Assembly: GCF_004379255.2 (NCBI RefSeq)
Contig: NC_056049.1
Span: 17,654,063-17,718,062, forward strand
DNA: 64,000 nucleotides
Source: Salvia splendens
Lineage: Eukaryota > Streptophyta > Magnoliopsida > Lamiales > Lamiaceae
Reading direction: 5' to 3'
Part shown: positions 1 through 10,336 of the stretch, in pieces
Numbering within the stretch: position 1 is the stretch's first letter
Layout of the letters: each line of letters opens with the position of its first letter
Translations under genes and position numbers: made by a program
Notes under the pieces: model-generated
The model's input: only the letters and a program-made list of their open reading frames with translations
Databases searched by the model: none
Told to the model about the DNA's origin: nothing

Positions 1-3000
1 GGATTTTTACACAGTTGAATGGCAGATTGAGAATCTGAAAACAAAACAGGAGGAGTTTTCACAAAATTGAGTTCAGAGAGCACTCCCTTTAACCATACAG
101 CCTCCTTCATTGCCTCTGTAATGGCAATGTATTCAGATTCAGTGGTAGAGAGAGCTACAATATGTTGCAGCTGTGATTTCCAACTTATGCAGGACCTGCA
201 AACAGTAAAGACATAGGAGGTGGTGGACTTCCTCTTGTCTCTATCATTAGCATAGTTAGAATCAACATAACCAGTCAGTTTTACACCATCTTCACATCTG
301 GAATAGCACAATCCATACTTAGAAGTATGTTTCAGATATCTTAACAACCACTTCAAGGCTTCCCAATGAACAGGACCAGGATTTGACATGTATCTACTCA
401 AACAAGACACAGCATAGGCAATATCAGGCCCAGTACTAACCATCAAATACATCACAGATCCAATAGCATTAGCATAGGGAACCTTTTTCATGGCATTGAT
501 ATCATAATCAGATTTGGGGCACAAGTCTTTACTCAACATGAAATGAGCAGCTAAGGGAACAGATGTAGGCTTAGCATCAAACATGTTAAACTTCTTCAGA
601 ATTTTGAGCACATAGGGTTCTTGATGCAAAACAAGTACACACTCTTTTCTATTTCTGATAATATTAATGCCTAATATTTTCTGAGCATCCCCTAGATCTT
701 TCATGTCAAAATTCTTGCTCAGAGCAGTTTGCACAGCAGTTATAGTCTTCAAGCAGGGACCCATTATTAACATGTCATCCACATACAACAGAAGAAAGAC
801 AGGAGCAGCAGTATTCAAGTTTTTAACATACAAGCAAGCATCAAAAGTGCTCCTAACAAAACCTAGATCATGCATGCAAGTATTAAACTTAATATTCCAC
901 TGCCTAGGTGACTGTTTCACACCATACAAAGCTTTCTTGAGCAAACACACATGATTAGGAAACTTAGGATCAACAAAGCCTTCAGGCTGTCTCATGTAAA
1001 TAGGTTTATCCAAGTCACCATGCAAGAAAGCAGTTTTAACATCCATTTGTTTCAGTTCCCAATCAAAATGAGCACACAAAGTAAGCATCAATCTCACAGT
1101 TGTAAATTTAACCACAGGGGCAAAGATCTCAGTGTAATCTACCCCCTCTTGTTGAGTAAAACCCTTGGCCACTAATCTGGCCTTATATCTTAAACCCTCT
1201 ACCTCACTTTTAAGTTTATACAACCACATGCAATCCACAACAGAGGCACCTAGAGGTAGAGGAACAAGTATCCAAGTATGATTAATTTTCAGAGAGTTCA
1301 TTTCCTCTAACATGGCTTTATGCCATTCATTCCAGAATTTAGACCTAGTAGCTTGTTTATAAGATTGAGGCTCTTCCCCATCAGCTTCATGAACATTGAA
1401 AGCCAAATTGATTAAAGCAACCAAGCCTACATAACCATCATATCTAGCAGGTTTATGAATTTGCCTCCTAGGTCTATCTCTAGATAAGATGTAATCATTT
1501 AGATTTGGAGCATCAATAGCATTTTGAATACCAGAGGGAGAATTAAGCACATTCTGGACAGGCATTATAGGAGGATTACAGACAGGACTACCAGGTAAGT
1601 CAGCAACATTGTCCATATTATCATTTGAGGGCACATTCATATCATTATCTTGTGGACCCCCTTCATTAGGTGTTTCATTAGGAGTATAGATTGGAGTACA
1701 GTTCCAATAAGGCTGCTCCACCTCACTTGGAACATCCTGAGGATGTTCCACAGCAGTGGGTGTATTTGTGGACTCCACCTCAATAAGAGGGTCACTGTCC
1801 ACATTCTGTGGAGTAGGGTTTTCAGCCATTTGCAAGCAAGGGAATTCAGATTCATTGAACACAACATCCCTAGTAATAATGACTTTAAACCCTGGCTCAT
1901 CTCTTAGCCATATCCTATACCCTTTCACACCTTCAGGATATCCCAAAAAAACACCTTTCCTAGACCTTGGTTCTAATTTATCAGTTTTAGTATGCACAAA
2001 AGCAGAGCAACCAAACACTCTCAGATTAGAAAGATCAAGGGATTTCCCAAAGAACACATACTCAGGACAGAGTCCTTGCAAAGGCACAGAGGGAGATCTA
2101 TTCACAAGATAAGTTGCAGTCATTAAAGCTTCACCCCAAAATTTCTTGGACAATCCAGACTTAGCCAACATACATCTCACTTTATCAAGTAAAGTTCTAT
2201 TCATCCTCTCAGCCACCCCATTCTGTTGAGGGGTATAAGGGACTGTCTTATGTCTTTTAATGCCATGACAAGCACACAAATCATCAAATTGTTTATTACA
2301 AAACTCTAAACCATTGTCAGTTCTGATAACTTTAATCTTATTCCCAGTTTGAGTCTCAATAAAGGTTTTCCAAGTAGTAAATTTTCCAAACACATCATAC
2401 TTGTGCTTCATAAGAAAACACCATACTTTCCTTGAAAAATCATCAATGATTGACAGAAAATACACAGACCCAGAGTGGGAAGACACAGAGGCAGGGCCCC
2501 ACACATCCATATGCAAGTATTCCAAGACATTTTTACTAATGTTAGCAGGGACAGGGGTGGGAAAAGAAACCCTATGTTGTTTACCCAAAACACATGTGTC
2601 ACAGAAAGGCATGTTGCCCATTACATCAGAATCAGACAATATTGCATGTTTTTTCAAAATGTTTAACCCCTTTTCACTCATATGACCTAGCCTATTGTGC
2701 CACAGTAACAATTTATCAGAATTTACCACATTAGCACAGGCTTTATCACAAGTCAGAGGCACAGCATTACACACATACAAGCCACATTTTCTCCTTGCCT
2801 TAAAAAGACACATAGAACCCTTACAGATCTTCATACTTCCATCTCCCCACTTTCCACTCAGGCCAGAGTGCTCAAGTGCAGTACATGACATCAAATTGTA
2901 GCATAATTCAGGCACATATCTTACATCATTCATGTTCAACACATAGCCATTCTCAAACTGCAAACACACAGTGCCAATACCTTGAACAACACACTTTTTA

Positions 3001-4013
3001 TCATCAGCCATAGAGACATAGGTATTAGTTACAGGCTTTATATCAGTGAACAATTCCTTAAAAGGACTTACATGGTATGTACAGCCAGAGTCACATAGCC
3101 AATCATTTGAAGAGAAAGCACATTTGGGGGAGGCATTAATATACATCAGACCATGCAGCATAAACACAGAGTCATTTTCATTTTCAAATTTGACAATATT
3201 TGCCACATTTTCAATCTGTGAGTTTCCATTATTATTGTTAGGAGGTTTATACTTCTTTAGCTTATTACAGTTCTTCTTAAAGTGCCCAGGTTCCCCACAA
3301 TTATAACATTTCCTGATAAATCTAGGGTCCTTACTGTTGGACCTAGATCTGAACTTTCTTCTGGAGTTAGACCCTCCATTAGATTCATTCCCCCCTCTTG
3401 AGTTAGACCTTCCCCTAACATTTAAAGCCTTATTAGGAGTAGCCTTATCAGAAGCTCTTTCCCTTAGATCCAATTCTTTTGATTTAAGAGAGCTAATTAT
3501 CAAACCAAGAGGAGCAGCATCTCTGCCATATTTAATAGCTGCTTTAACATCACTGTATGAATCAGGAATGGCATTCATCAAAGCAATACTGGTATATTCA
3601 TCAATAGTTTTATCTCCTGACCTCTTAATGTCTTGAACAAGCTTTTGAAATCTATCCACATTGTCATCAATATCTTTTGACAAATCAAGCTTAAATTTAA
3701 AAAGTTTTTCAAGCAAATACATCCTTGAAGACATAGAAGTTTCAGTGTACAAGGTATCAAGATATTTCCACATTTCAGAGGCAGATTCAATGTGATTTAT
3801 CTTCCTAATCACAGAGTCAGACAAATTGAGAATTATAGTTGCTTTTGCCAATTCATTCATTTCATCAAGCTTATCTTGTGGGGTATCAGTAGGCACAGTA
3901 CCATCAACACATTTAAACACTTTTTGCTGAATAAGAACACATTTAAGCTTCTGTTTCCAAATCACAAAGTCATTTTTGCCATTGAAAGGGACCAAACTGA
4001 CAGGTTGAGCCAT
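1..4013 (-). CDS. Copia gag-pol polyprotein, copy 1 (C-terminus beyond window)
   Basis: This is the minus-strand polyprotein of the left copia copy. It starts at the ATG at 4013 and runs off the window at position 1, so about residues 1-1337 of an expected 1399 are present. It matches the complete copy at 5605-9804 without any break I noticed. Domains in order are gag with a CCHC zinc knuckle (about residues 236-249), aspartic protease (DSG near 308), integrase with HHCC and DD35E residues, reverse transcriptase with YVDD, and most of RNase H. The last acidic RNase H residue falls just inside the window edge. The protein would form virus-like particles and copy and integrate the element. Both copies look open, so this one may also be functional. 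Confidence 0.9.
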   Translation of the reverse strand, partial: MAQPVSLVPFNGKNDFVIWKQKLKCVLIQQKVFKCVDGTVPTDTPQDKLDEMNELAKATIILNLSDSVIRKINHIESASEMWKYLDTLYTETSMSSRMYLLEKLFKFKLDLSKDIDDNVDRFQKLVQDIKRSGDKTIDEYTSIALMNAIPDSYSDVKAAIKYGRDAAPLGLIISSLKSKELDLRERASDKATPNKALNVRGRSNSRGGNESNGGSNSRRKFRSRSNSKDPRFIRKCYNCGEPGHFKKNCNKLKKYKPPNNNNGNSQIENVANIVKFENENDSVFMLHGLMYINASPKCAFSSNDWLCDSGCTYHVSPFKELFTDIKPVTNTYVSMADDKKCVVQGIGTVCLQFENGYVLNMNDVRYVPELCYNLMSCTALEHSGLSGKWGDGSMKICKGSMCLFKARRKCGLYVCNAVPLTCDKACANVVNSDKLLLWHNRLGHMSEKGLNILKKHAILSDSDVMGNMPFCDTCVLGKQHRVSFPTPVPANISKNVLEYLHMDVWGPASVSSHSGSVYFLSIIDDFSRKVWCFLMKHKYDVFGKFTTWKTFIETQTGNKIKVIRTDNGLEFCNKQFDDLCACHGIKRHKTVPYTPQQNGVAERMNRTLLDKVRCMLAKSGLSKKFWGEALMTATYLVNRSPSVPLQGLCPEYVFFGKSLDLSNLRVFGCSAFVHTKTDKLEPRSRKGVFLGYPEGVKGYRIWLRDEPGFKVIITRDVVFNESEFPCLQMAENPTPQNVDSDPLIEVESTNTPTAVEHPQDVPSEVEQPYWNCTPIYTPNETPNEGGPQDNDMNVPSNDNMDNVADLPGSPVCNPPIMPVQNVLNSPSGIQNAIDAPNLNDYILSRDRPRRQIHKPARYDGYVGLVALINLAFNVHEADGEEPQSYKQATRSKFWNEWHKAMLEEMNSLKINHTWILVPLPLGASVVDCMWLYKLKSEVEGLRYKARLVAKGFTQQEGVDYTEIFAPVVKFTTVRLMLTLCAHFDWELKQMDVKTAFLHGDLDKPIYMRQPEGFVDPKFPNHVCLLKKALYGVKQSPRQWNIKFNTCMHDLGFVRSTFDACLYVKNLNTAAPVFLLLYVDDMLIMGPCLKTITAVQTALSKNFDMKDLGDAQKILGINIIRNRKECVLVLHQEPYVLKILKKFNMFDAKPTSVPLAAHFMLSKDLCPKSDYDINAMKKVPYANAIGSVMYLMVSTGPDIAYAVSCLSRYMSNPGPVHWEALKWLLRYLKHTSKYGLCYSRCEDGVKLTGYVDSNYANDRDKRKSTTSYVFTVCRSCISWKSQLQHIVALSTTESEYIAITEAMKEAVWLKGVLSELNFVKTPPVLFSDSQSAIQLCKN

Positions 4014-4545
4014 TTTAGAAGCAAACAAAAGAAAAAAGAAATTTCAAGCAGCACAGAGAGGAAGAAAAAAGGCAATTAAAACCCTCAGCAGGCAACCAAG
4101 CAAGCACACAGACAGCCTTTCAGGCAGCAAGAGAACACAGAGTTTTCACACAAGAACCTCAAATCCTTGACTGTCACGAGCAAGGCCGGCTAAGGCTATC
4201 CCAGTTCGCAATCACTCGCTTGTGGAGGGCGCAGGGGGTCACTTAGGCAGCACAAAATGCTTGGTGGTCAAGTAATAAGAGATTTTAAAGCAGAGAGCGC
4301 AAGAAACACCACGGAAGCAAGAAACACAGTGAAAAAACACACCAAGAAACCCTAAGTCTTGCCAAGACTGTCTACCAGCAACAAAAAAACCCAATCCTAT
4401 AGTTGGCACTAAACAGAAAAAGAAATATCCAGAAAGATTTAGCCAATTTACCAGAGCAAACCCCCACTCGAGGGAGGGTTCCACTTGCCCACCTCCTTTA
4501 GCGACTCGGCGTGCCGGAATAGTCCCCCCGTGGCTCTGATACCAC
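4014..4545 (-). other. Copia copy 1 untranslated leader
   Basis: This 530-bp stretch lies between the upstream LTR (4546) and the polyprotein start and is identical in arrangement to 9805-10336. It is rich in A on the + strand. A short minus-strand frame at 4239-4484 recurs in copy 2 only because the copies are duplicates, and it shows no known domain. Confidence 0.75.
4532..4544 (-). promoter_or_regulatory. Primer binding site, copia copy 1
   Basis: On the minus strand the sequence is TGGTATCAGAGCC, complementary to the 3' end of plant initiator Met-tRNA. It begins one base after the LTR end (...CCCTACA). Confidence 0.9.
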
Positions 4546-5351
4546 TGTAGGGATCAGACTATCCGGATTCACTATTTACCGAGACCTCTTTGGTCTTGTT
4601 TTACAAGATGGCTCAGTCAAACCACCAACCAAGCGACTGATTTAATACAAGGACACTAGCTATTACAATCAATGAGCTAATGAACTTAAACACTGCCTTC
4701 ACGAACCAGAATCCTCAAGATTCACCGAGAACCCTGCACAACTAGAAACCCTAGTTAGTAAAATAAGAAAGATCCTTTCGGATCTACACAAACCAAGCAG
4801 TAATAAGCAATATAACAAAGGAATCGCATAGATCTATAAGCAATGGCTCAGCCACCCGCCAATAGTACAGATCTATTCACCAAAACAACAATCCAAGGGA
4901 GCAACGTTGAGTTCAACCGTGAAACTCTTCACAAACCATAGGTTGCAACCCCAAACCACTCCACTGCACCGGATCTAGCCGATCTCAAAGCTCACAACCA
5001 CAGAAACCTCTCCACAAGAAACCCTAACTTCTCTGGAACCCCTGCAACCGAAGTAGTTGCTAATCTCAAACCCACACACTCGTTTAATCACACAAATATC
5101 AGTGATAAACCACAGTGGAACAACCAGAGAAACATCAGAGAAGGAAAACTCAAGGGAAACTCAAGAACTCGAGAGAGAAGTGTGAGAAATCAGAGAGTAG
5201 AGAGTGAAGTGAGGCGGTGAGTGGAGAGAGGGGGGTATATCAACCCGGGAATGGGCTAGGGCAAAAAACTAGCCCAACTTACCTGATGGGCCAGATTAAT
5301 TCCAGGCCCAACAATAATAGTCCACCAACTTAACAGCCCAAACAATCAACA
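4546..5351 (-). repeat. Shared copia LTR (806 bp)
   Basis: It begins TGTAGGG and ends CAACA on the + strand. Read on the minus strand the LTR starts TGTTGATTG and ends CCCTACA. A TATA-like TTGATATACC lies about 110 bp into the minus-strand LTR, a plausible promoter. The first 398 bp on the + strand match 10337-10734 with no difference noticed. The last part matches 10735-10849 with one A/G difference. The 293 bp between are missing from the outer LTR. Confidence 0.92.
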
Positions 5352-5604
5352 TACTCCACCTTGGACATTATTTTTGGGAAACCAATTGCACTATTAGCTA
5401 AGGTTTTAATCATCATAGCCTACAAGGCAGTTCCCACAGCACCAAAGAACAAGGTTCAATTGCACAGGGAAGCAACCAGGTTTGCCTACAAGACTCCTGA
5501 GGGGCTGACACCCATTAGTCTTGAGGACTTAGTGCCTCCAGCCACCAGCTACCCTTACCACAGTAAGCTTAGAGGCTGAGGTCTTTAACCCCCGGGACAT
5601 GCAG
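5352..5604 (-). other. Copia copy 2 3' untranslated region with polypurine tract
   Basis: This lies between the polyprotein stop and the downstream LTR. On the minus strand AAGGTGGAGTA directly precedes the LTR start and fits a polypurine tract. The opposite strand holds an open frame at 5361-5579 (72 codons) with more balanced base composition than the rest of the element. I do not recognise its product. It could be chance or a captured fragment. Confidence 0.6.
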
Positions 5605-8600
5605 CTATCCTAGGTCAAAATGCAGATATTTAATGCAGAAAAGAAGTTTTTCAAGTGGTAAGCATTTAGTTCCCATGTCAGCTGGGTTCTTATCAGTGTG
5701 TACTTTTAAAAGAGAAACCTCATTCTTTTCTACAATATCTCTGATGTAATGAAACCTTACATCAATGTGCTTAGTCCTATCATGGAAGACTGGATTTTTA
5801 CACAGTTGAATGGCAGATTGAGAATCTGAAAACAAAACAGGAGGAGTTTTCACAAAATTGAGTTCAGAGAGCACTCCCTTTAACCATACAGCCTCCTTCA
5901 TTGCCTCTGTAATGGCAATGTATTCAGATTCAGTGGTAGAGAGAGCTACAATATGTTGCAGCTGTGATTTCCAACTTATGCAGGACCTGCAAACAGTAAA
6001 GACATAGGAGGTGGTGGACTTCCTCTTGTCTCTATCATTAGCATAGTTAGAATCAACATAACCAGTCAGTTTTACACCATCTTCACATCTGGAATAGCAC
6101 AATCCATACTTAGAAGTATGTTTCAGATATCTTAACAACCACTTCAAGGCTTCCCAATGAACAGGACCAGGATTTGACATGTATCTACTCAAACAAGACA
6201 CAGCATAGGCAATATCAGGCCCAGTACTAACCATCAAATACATCACAGATCCAATAGCATTAGCATAGGGAACCTTTTTCATGGCATTGATATCATAATC
6301 AGATTTGGGGCACAAGTCTTTACTCAACATGAAATGAGCAGCTAAGGGAACAGATGTAGGCTTAGCATCAAACATGTTAAACTTCTTCAGAATTTTGAGC
6401 ACATAGGGTTCTTGATGCAAAACAAGTACACACTCTTTTCTATTTCTGATAATATTAATGCCTAATATTTTCTGAGCATCCCCTAGATCTTTCATGTCAA
6501 AATTCTTGCTCAGAGCAGTTTGCACAGCAGTTATAGTCTTCAAGCAGGGACCCATTATTAACATGTCATCCACATACAACAGAAGAAAGACAGGAGCAGC
6601 AGTATTCAAGTTTTTAACATACAAGCAAGCATCAAAAGTGCTCCTAACAAAACCTAGATCATGCATGCAAGTATTAAACTTAATATTCCACTGCCTAGGT
6701 GACTGTTTCACACCATACAAAGCTTTCTTGAGCAAACACACATGATTAGGAAACTTAGGATCAACAAAGCCTTCAGGCTGTCTCATGTAAATAGGTTTAT
6801 CCAAGTCACCATGCAAGAAAGCAGTTTTAACATCCATTTGTTTCAGTTCCCAATCAAAATGAGCACACAAAGTAAGCATCAATCTCACAGTTGTAAATTT
6901 AACCACAGGGGCAAAGATCTCAGTGTAATCTACCCCCTCTTGTTGAGTAAAACCCTTGGCCACTAATCTGGCCTTATATCTTAAACCCTCTACCTCACTT
7001 TTAAGTTTATACAACCACATGCAATCCACAACAGAGGCACCTAGAGGTAGAGGAACAAGTATCCAAGTATGATTAATTTTCAGAGAGTTCATTTCCTCTA
7101 ACATGGCTTTATGCCATTCATTCCAGAATTTAGACCTAGTAGCTTGTTTATAAGATTGAGGCTCTTCCCCATCAGCTTCATGAACATTGAAAGCCAAATT
7201 GATTAAAGCAACCAAGCCTACATAACCATCATATCTAGCAGGTTTATGAATTTGCCTCCTAGGTCTATCTCTAGATAAGATGTAATCATTTAGATTTGGA
7301 GCATCAATAGCATTTTGAATACCAGAGGGAGAATTAAGCACATTCTGGACAGGCATTATAGGAGGATTACAGACAGGACTACCAGGTAAGTCAGCAACAT
7401 TGTCCATATTATCATTTGAGGGCACATTCATATCATTATCTTGTGGACCCCCTTCATTAGGTGTTTCATTAGGAGTATAGATTGGAGTACAGTTCCAATA
7501 AGGCTGCTCCACCTCACTTGGAACATCCTGAGGATGTTCCACAGCAGTGGGTGTATTTGTGGACTCCACCTCAATAAGAGGGTCACTGTCCACATTCTGT
7601 GGAGTAGGGTTTTCAGCCATTTGCAAGCAAGGGAATTCAGATTCATTGAACACAACATCCCTAGTAATAATGACTTTAAACCCTGGCTCATCTCTTAGCC
7701 ATATCCTATACCCTTTCACACCTTCAGGATATCCCAAAAAAACACCTTTCCTAGACCTTGGTTCTAATTTATCAGTTTTAGTATGCACAAAAGCAGAGCA
7801 ACCAAACACTCTCAGATTAGAAAGATCAAGGGATTTCCCAAAGAACACATACTCAGGACAGAGTCCTTGCAAAGGCACAGAGGGAGATCTATTCACAAGA
7901 TAAGTTGCAGTCATTAAAGCTTCACCCCAAAATTTCTTGGACAATCCAGACTTAGCCAACATACATCTCACTTTATCAAGTAAAGTTCTATTCATCCTCT
8001 CAGCCACCCCATTCTGTTGAGGGGTATAAGGGACTGTCTTATGTCTTTTAATGCCATGACAAGCACACAAATCATCAAATTGTTTATTACAAAACTCTAA
8101 ACCATTGTCAGTTCTGATAACTTTAATCTTATTCCCAGTTTGAGTCTCAATAAAGGTTTTCCAAGTAGTAAATTTTCCAAACACATCATACTTGTGCTTC
8201 ATAAGAAAACACCATACTTTCCTTGAAAAATCATCAATGATTGACAGAAAATACACAGACCCAGAGTGGGAAGACACAGAGGCAGGGCCCCACACATCCA
8301 TATGCAAGTATTCCAAGACATTTTTACTAATGTTAGCAGGGACAGGGGTGGGAAAAGAAACCCTATGTTGTTTACCCAAAACACATGTGTCACAGAAAGG
8401 CATGTTGCCCATTACATCAGAATCAGACAATATTGCATGTTTTTTCAAAATGTTTAACCCCTTTTCACTCATATGACCTAGCCTATTGTGCCACAGTAAC
8501 AATTTATCAGAATTTACCACATTAGCACAGGCTTTATCACAAGTCAGAGGCACAGCATTACACACATACAAGCCACATTTTCTCCTTGCCTTAAAAAGAC

Positions 8601-9804
8601 ACATAGAACCCTTACAGATCTTCATACTTCCATCTCCCCACTTTCCACTCAGGCCAGAGTGCTCAAGTGCAGTACATGACATCAAATTGTAGCATAATTC
8701 AGGCACATATCTTACATCATTCATGTTCAACACATAGCCATTCTCAAACTGCAAACACACAGTGCCAATACCTTGAACAACACACTTTTTATCATCAGCC
8801 ATAGAGACATAGGTATTAGTTACAGGCTTTATATCAGTGAACAATTCCTTAAAAGGACTTACATGGTATGTACAGCCAGAGTCACATAGCCAATCATTTG
8901 AAGAGAAAGCACATTTGGGGGAGGCATTAATATACATCAGACCATGCAGCATAAACACAGAGTCATTTTCATTTTCAAATTTGACAATATTTGCCACATT
9001 TTCAATCTGTGAGTTTCCATTATTATTGTTAGGAGGTTTATACTTCTTTAGCTTATTACAGTTCTTCTTAAAGTGCCCAGGTTCCCCACAATTATAACAT
9101 TTCCTGATAAATCTAGGGTCCTTACTGTTGGACCTAGATCTGAACTTTCTTCTGGAGTTAGACCCTCCATTAGATTCATTCCCCCCTCTTGAGTTAGACC
9201 TTCCCCTAACATTTAAAGCCTTATTAGGAGTAGCCTTATCAGAAGCTCTTTCCCTTAGATCCAATTCTTTTGATTTAAGAGAGCTAATTATCAAACCAAG
9301 AGGAGCAGCATCTCTGCCATATTTAATAGCTGCTTTAACATCACTGTATGAATCAGGAATGGCATTCATCAAAGCAATACTGGTATATTCATCAATAGTT
9401 TTATCTCCTGACCTCTTAATGTCTTGAACAAGCTTTTGAAATCTATCCACATTGTCATCAATATCTTTTGACAAATCAAGCTTAAATTTAAAAAGTTTTT
9501 CAAGCAAATACATCCTTGAAGACATAGAAGTTTCAGTGTACAAGGTATCAAGATATTTCCACATTTCAGAGGCAGATTCAATGTGATTTATCTTCCTAAT
9601 CACAGAGTCAGACAAATTGAGAATTATAGTTGCTTTTGCCAATTCATTCATTTCATCAAGCTTATCTTGTGGGGTATCAGTAGGCACAGTACCATCAACA
9701 CATTTAAACACTTTTTGCTGAATAAGAACACATTTAAGCTTCTGTTTCCAAATCACAAAGTCATTTTTGCCATTGAAAGGGACCAAACTGACAGGTTGAG
9801 CCAT
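5605..9804 (-). CDS. Intact Ty1/copia gag-pol polyprotein, copy 2
   Basis: One open frame of 1399 residues from the ATG at 9804 to the stop at 5605-5607. The frame continues 15 bp upstream only to a TTG, so the ATG is preferred. Domains in order: gag, with CCHC zinc knuckle CYNCGEPGHFKKNC (about 236-249); protease with DSG (about 308-310); integrase with zinc-binding H439, H444, C471 and C474, and the catalytic triad D503, D566, E602 at the exact 35-residue D-E spacing; reverse transcriptase with YVDD (about 1077-1080); RNase H with acidic residues near 1250, 1294 and 1327. The integrase-before-RT order defines copia. All catalytic residues are present, so this copy is probably protein-competent. 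Its own upstream LTR carries a 293-bp deletion that may affect transcription. Confidence 0.96.
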   Translation of the reverse strand: MAQPVSLVPFNGKNDFVIWKQKLKCVLIQQKVFKCVDGTVPTDTPQDKLDEMNELAKATIILNLSDSVIRKINHIESASEMWKYLDTLYTETSMSSRMYLLEKLFKFKLDLSKDIDDNVDRFQKLVQDIKRSGDKTIDEYTSIALMNAIPDSYSDVKAAIKYGRDAAPLGLIISSLKSKELDLRERASDKATPNKALNVRGRSNSRGGNESNGGSNSRRKFRSRSNSKDPRFIRKCYNCGEPGHFKKNCNKLKKYKPPNNNNGNSQIENVANIVKFENENDSVFMLHGLMYINASPKCAFSSNDWLCDSGCTYHVSPFKELFTDIKPVTNTYVSMADDKKCVVQGIGTVCLQFENGYVLNMNDVRYVPELCYNLMSCTALEHSGLSGKWGDGSMKICKGSMCLFKARRKCGLYVCNAVPLTCDKACANVVNSDKLLLWHNRLGHMSEKGLNILKKHAILSDSDVMGNMPFCDTCVLGKQHRVSFPTPVPANISKNVLEYLHMDVWGPASVSSHSGSVYFLSIIDDFSRKVWCFLMKHKYDVFGKFTTWKTFIETQTGNKIKVIRTDNGLEFCNKQFDDLCACHGIKRHKTVPYTPQQNGVAERMNRTLLDKVRCMLAKSGLSKKFWGEALMTATYLVNRSPSVPLQGLCPEYVFFGKSLDLSNLRVFGCSAFVHTKTDKLEPRSRKGVFLGYPEGVKGYRIWLRDEPGFKVIITRDVVFNESEFPCLQMAENPTPQNVDSDPLIEVESTNTPTAVEHPQDVPSEVEQPYWNCTPIYTPNETPNEGGPQDNDMNVPSNDNMDNVADLPGSPVCNPPIMPVQNVLNSPSGIQNAIDAPNLNDYILSRDRPRRQIHKPARYDGYVGLVALINLAFNVHEADGEEPQSYKQATRSKFWNEWHKAMLEEMNSLKINHTWILVPLPLGASVVDCMWLYKLKSEVEGLRYKARLVAKGFTQQEGVDYTEIFAPVVKFTTVRLMLTLCAHFDWELKQMDVKTAFLHGDLDKPIYMRQPEGFVDPKFPNHVCLLKKALYGVKQSPRQWNIKFNTCMHDLGFVRSTFDACLYVKNLNTAAPVFLLLYVDDMLIMGPCLKTITAVQTALSKNFDMKDLGDAQKILGINIIRNRKECVLVLHQEPYVLKILKKFNMFDAKPTSVPLAAHFMLSKDLCPKSDYDINAMKKVPYANAIGSVMYLMVSTGPDIAYAVSCLSRYMSNPGPVHWEALKWLLRYLKHTSKYGLCYSRCEDGVKLTGYVDSNYANDRDKRKSTTSYVFTVCRSCISWKSQLQHIVALSTTESEYIAITEAMKEAVWLKGVLSELNFVKTPPVLFSDSQSAIQLCKNPVFHDRTKHIDVRFHYIRDIVEKNEVSLLKVHTDKNPADMGTKCLPLEKLLFCIKYLHFDLG

Positions 9805-10336
9805 TTTAGAAGCAAACAAAAGAAAAAAGAAATTTCAAGCAGCACAGAGAGGAAGAAAAAAGGCAATTAAAACCCTCAGCAGGCAACCAAGCAAGCACAC
9901 AGACAGCCTTTCAGGCAGCAAGAGAACACAGAGTTTTCACACAAGAACCTCAAATCCTTGACTGTCACGAGCAAGGCCGGCTAAGGCTATCCCAGTTCGC
10001 AATCACTCGCTTGTGGAGGGCGCAGGGGGTCACTTAGGCAGCACAAAATGCTTGGTGGTCAAGTAATAAGAGATTTTAAAGCAGAGAGCGCAAGAAACAC
10101 CACGGAAGCAAGAAACACAGTGAAAAAACACACCAAGAAACCCTAAGTCTTGCCAAGACTGTCTACCAGCAACAAAAAAACCCAATCCTATAGTTGGCAC
10201 TAAACAGAAAAAGAAATATCCAGAAAGATTTAGCCAATTTACCAGAGCAAACCCCCACTCGAGGGAGGGTTCCACTTGCCCACCTCCTTTAGCGACTCGG
10301 CGTGCCGGAATAGTCCCCCCGTGGCTCTGATACCAC
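9805..10336 (-). other. Copia copy 2 untranslated leader
   Basis: The leader between LTR and start codon, matching 4014-4545 at the 5791-bp offset. No conserved coding content was recognised. Confidence 0.75.
10323..10335 (-). promoter_or_regulatory. Primer binding site, copia copy 2
   Basis: Reads TGGTATCAGAGCC on the minus strand, one base inside the LTR boundary at 10337. It fits priming by initiator Met-tRNA. Confidence 0.9.

Noticed and set aside
703..3790. Many short + and - strand frames overlapping the copia polyprotein (repeated at +5791)
   Set aside because: They are other-frame shadows of the polyprotein and recur only because the element is duplicated.
4239..4484. Hydrophobic 81-codon frame in the copia leader (also 10030-10275)
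   Set aside because: In the untranslated leader between primer site and gag start. No family is recognised, and conservation is explained by the recent duplication.
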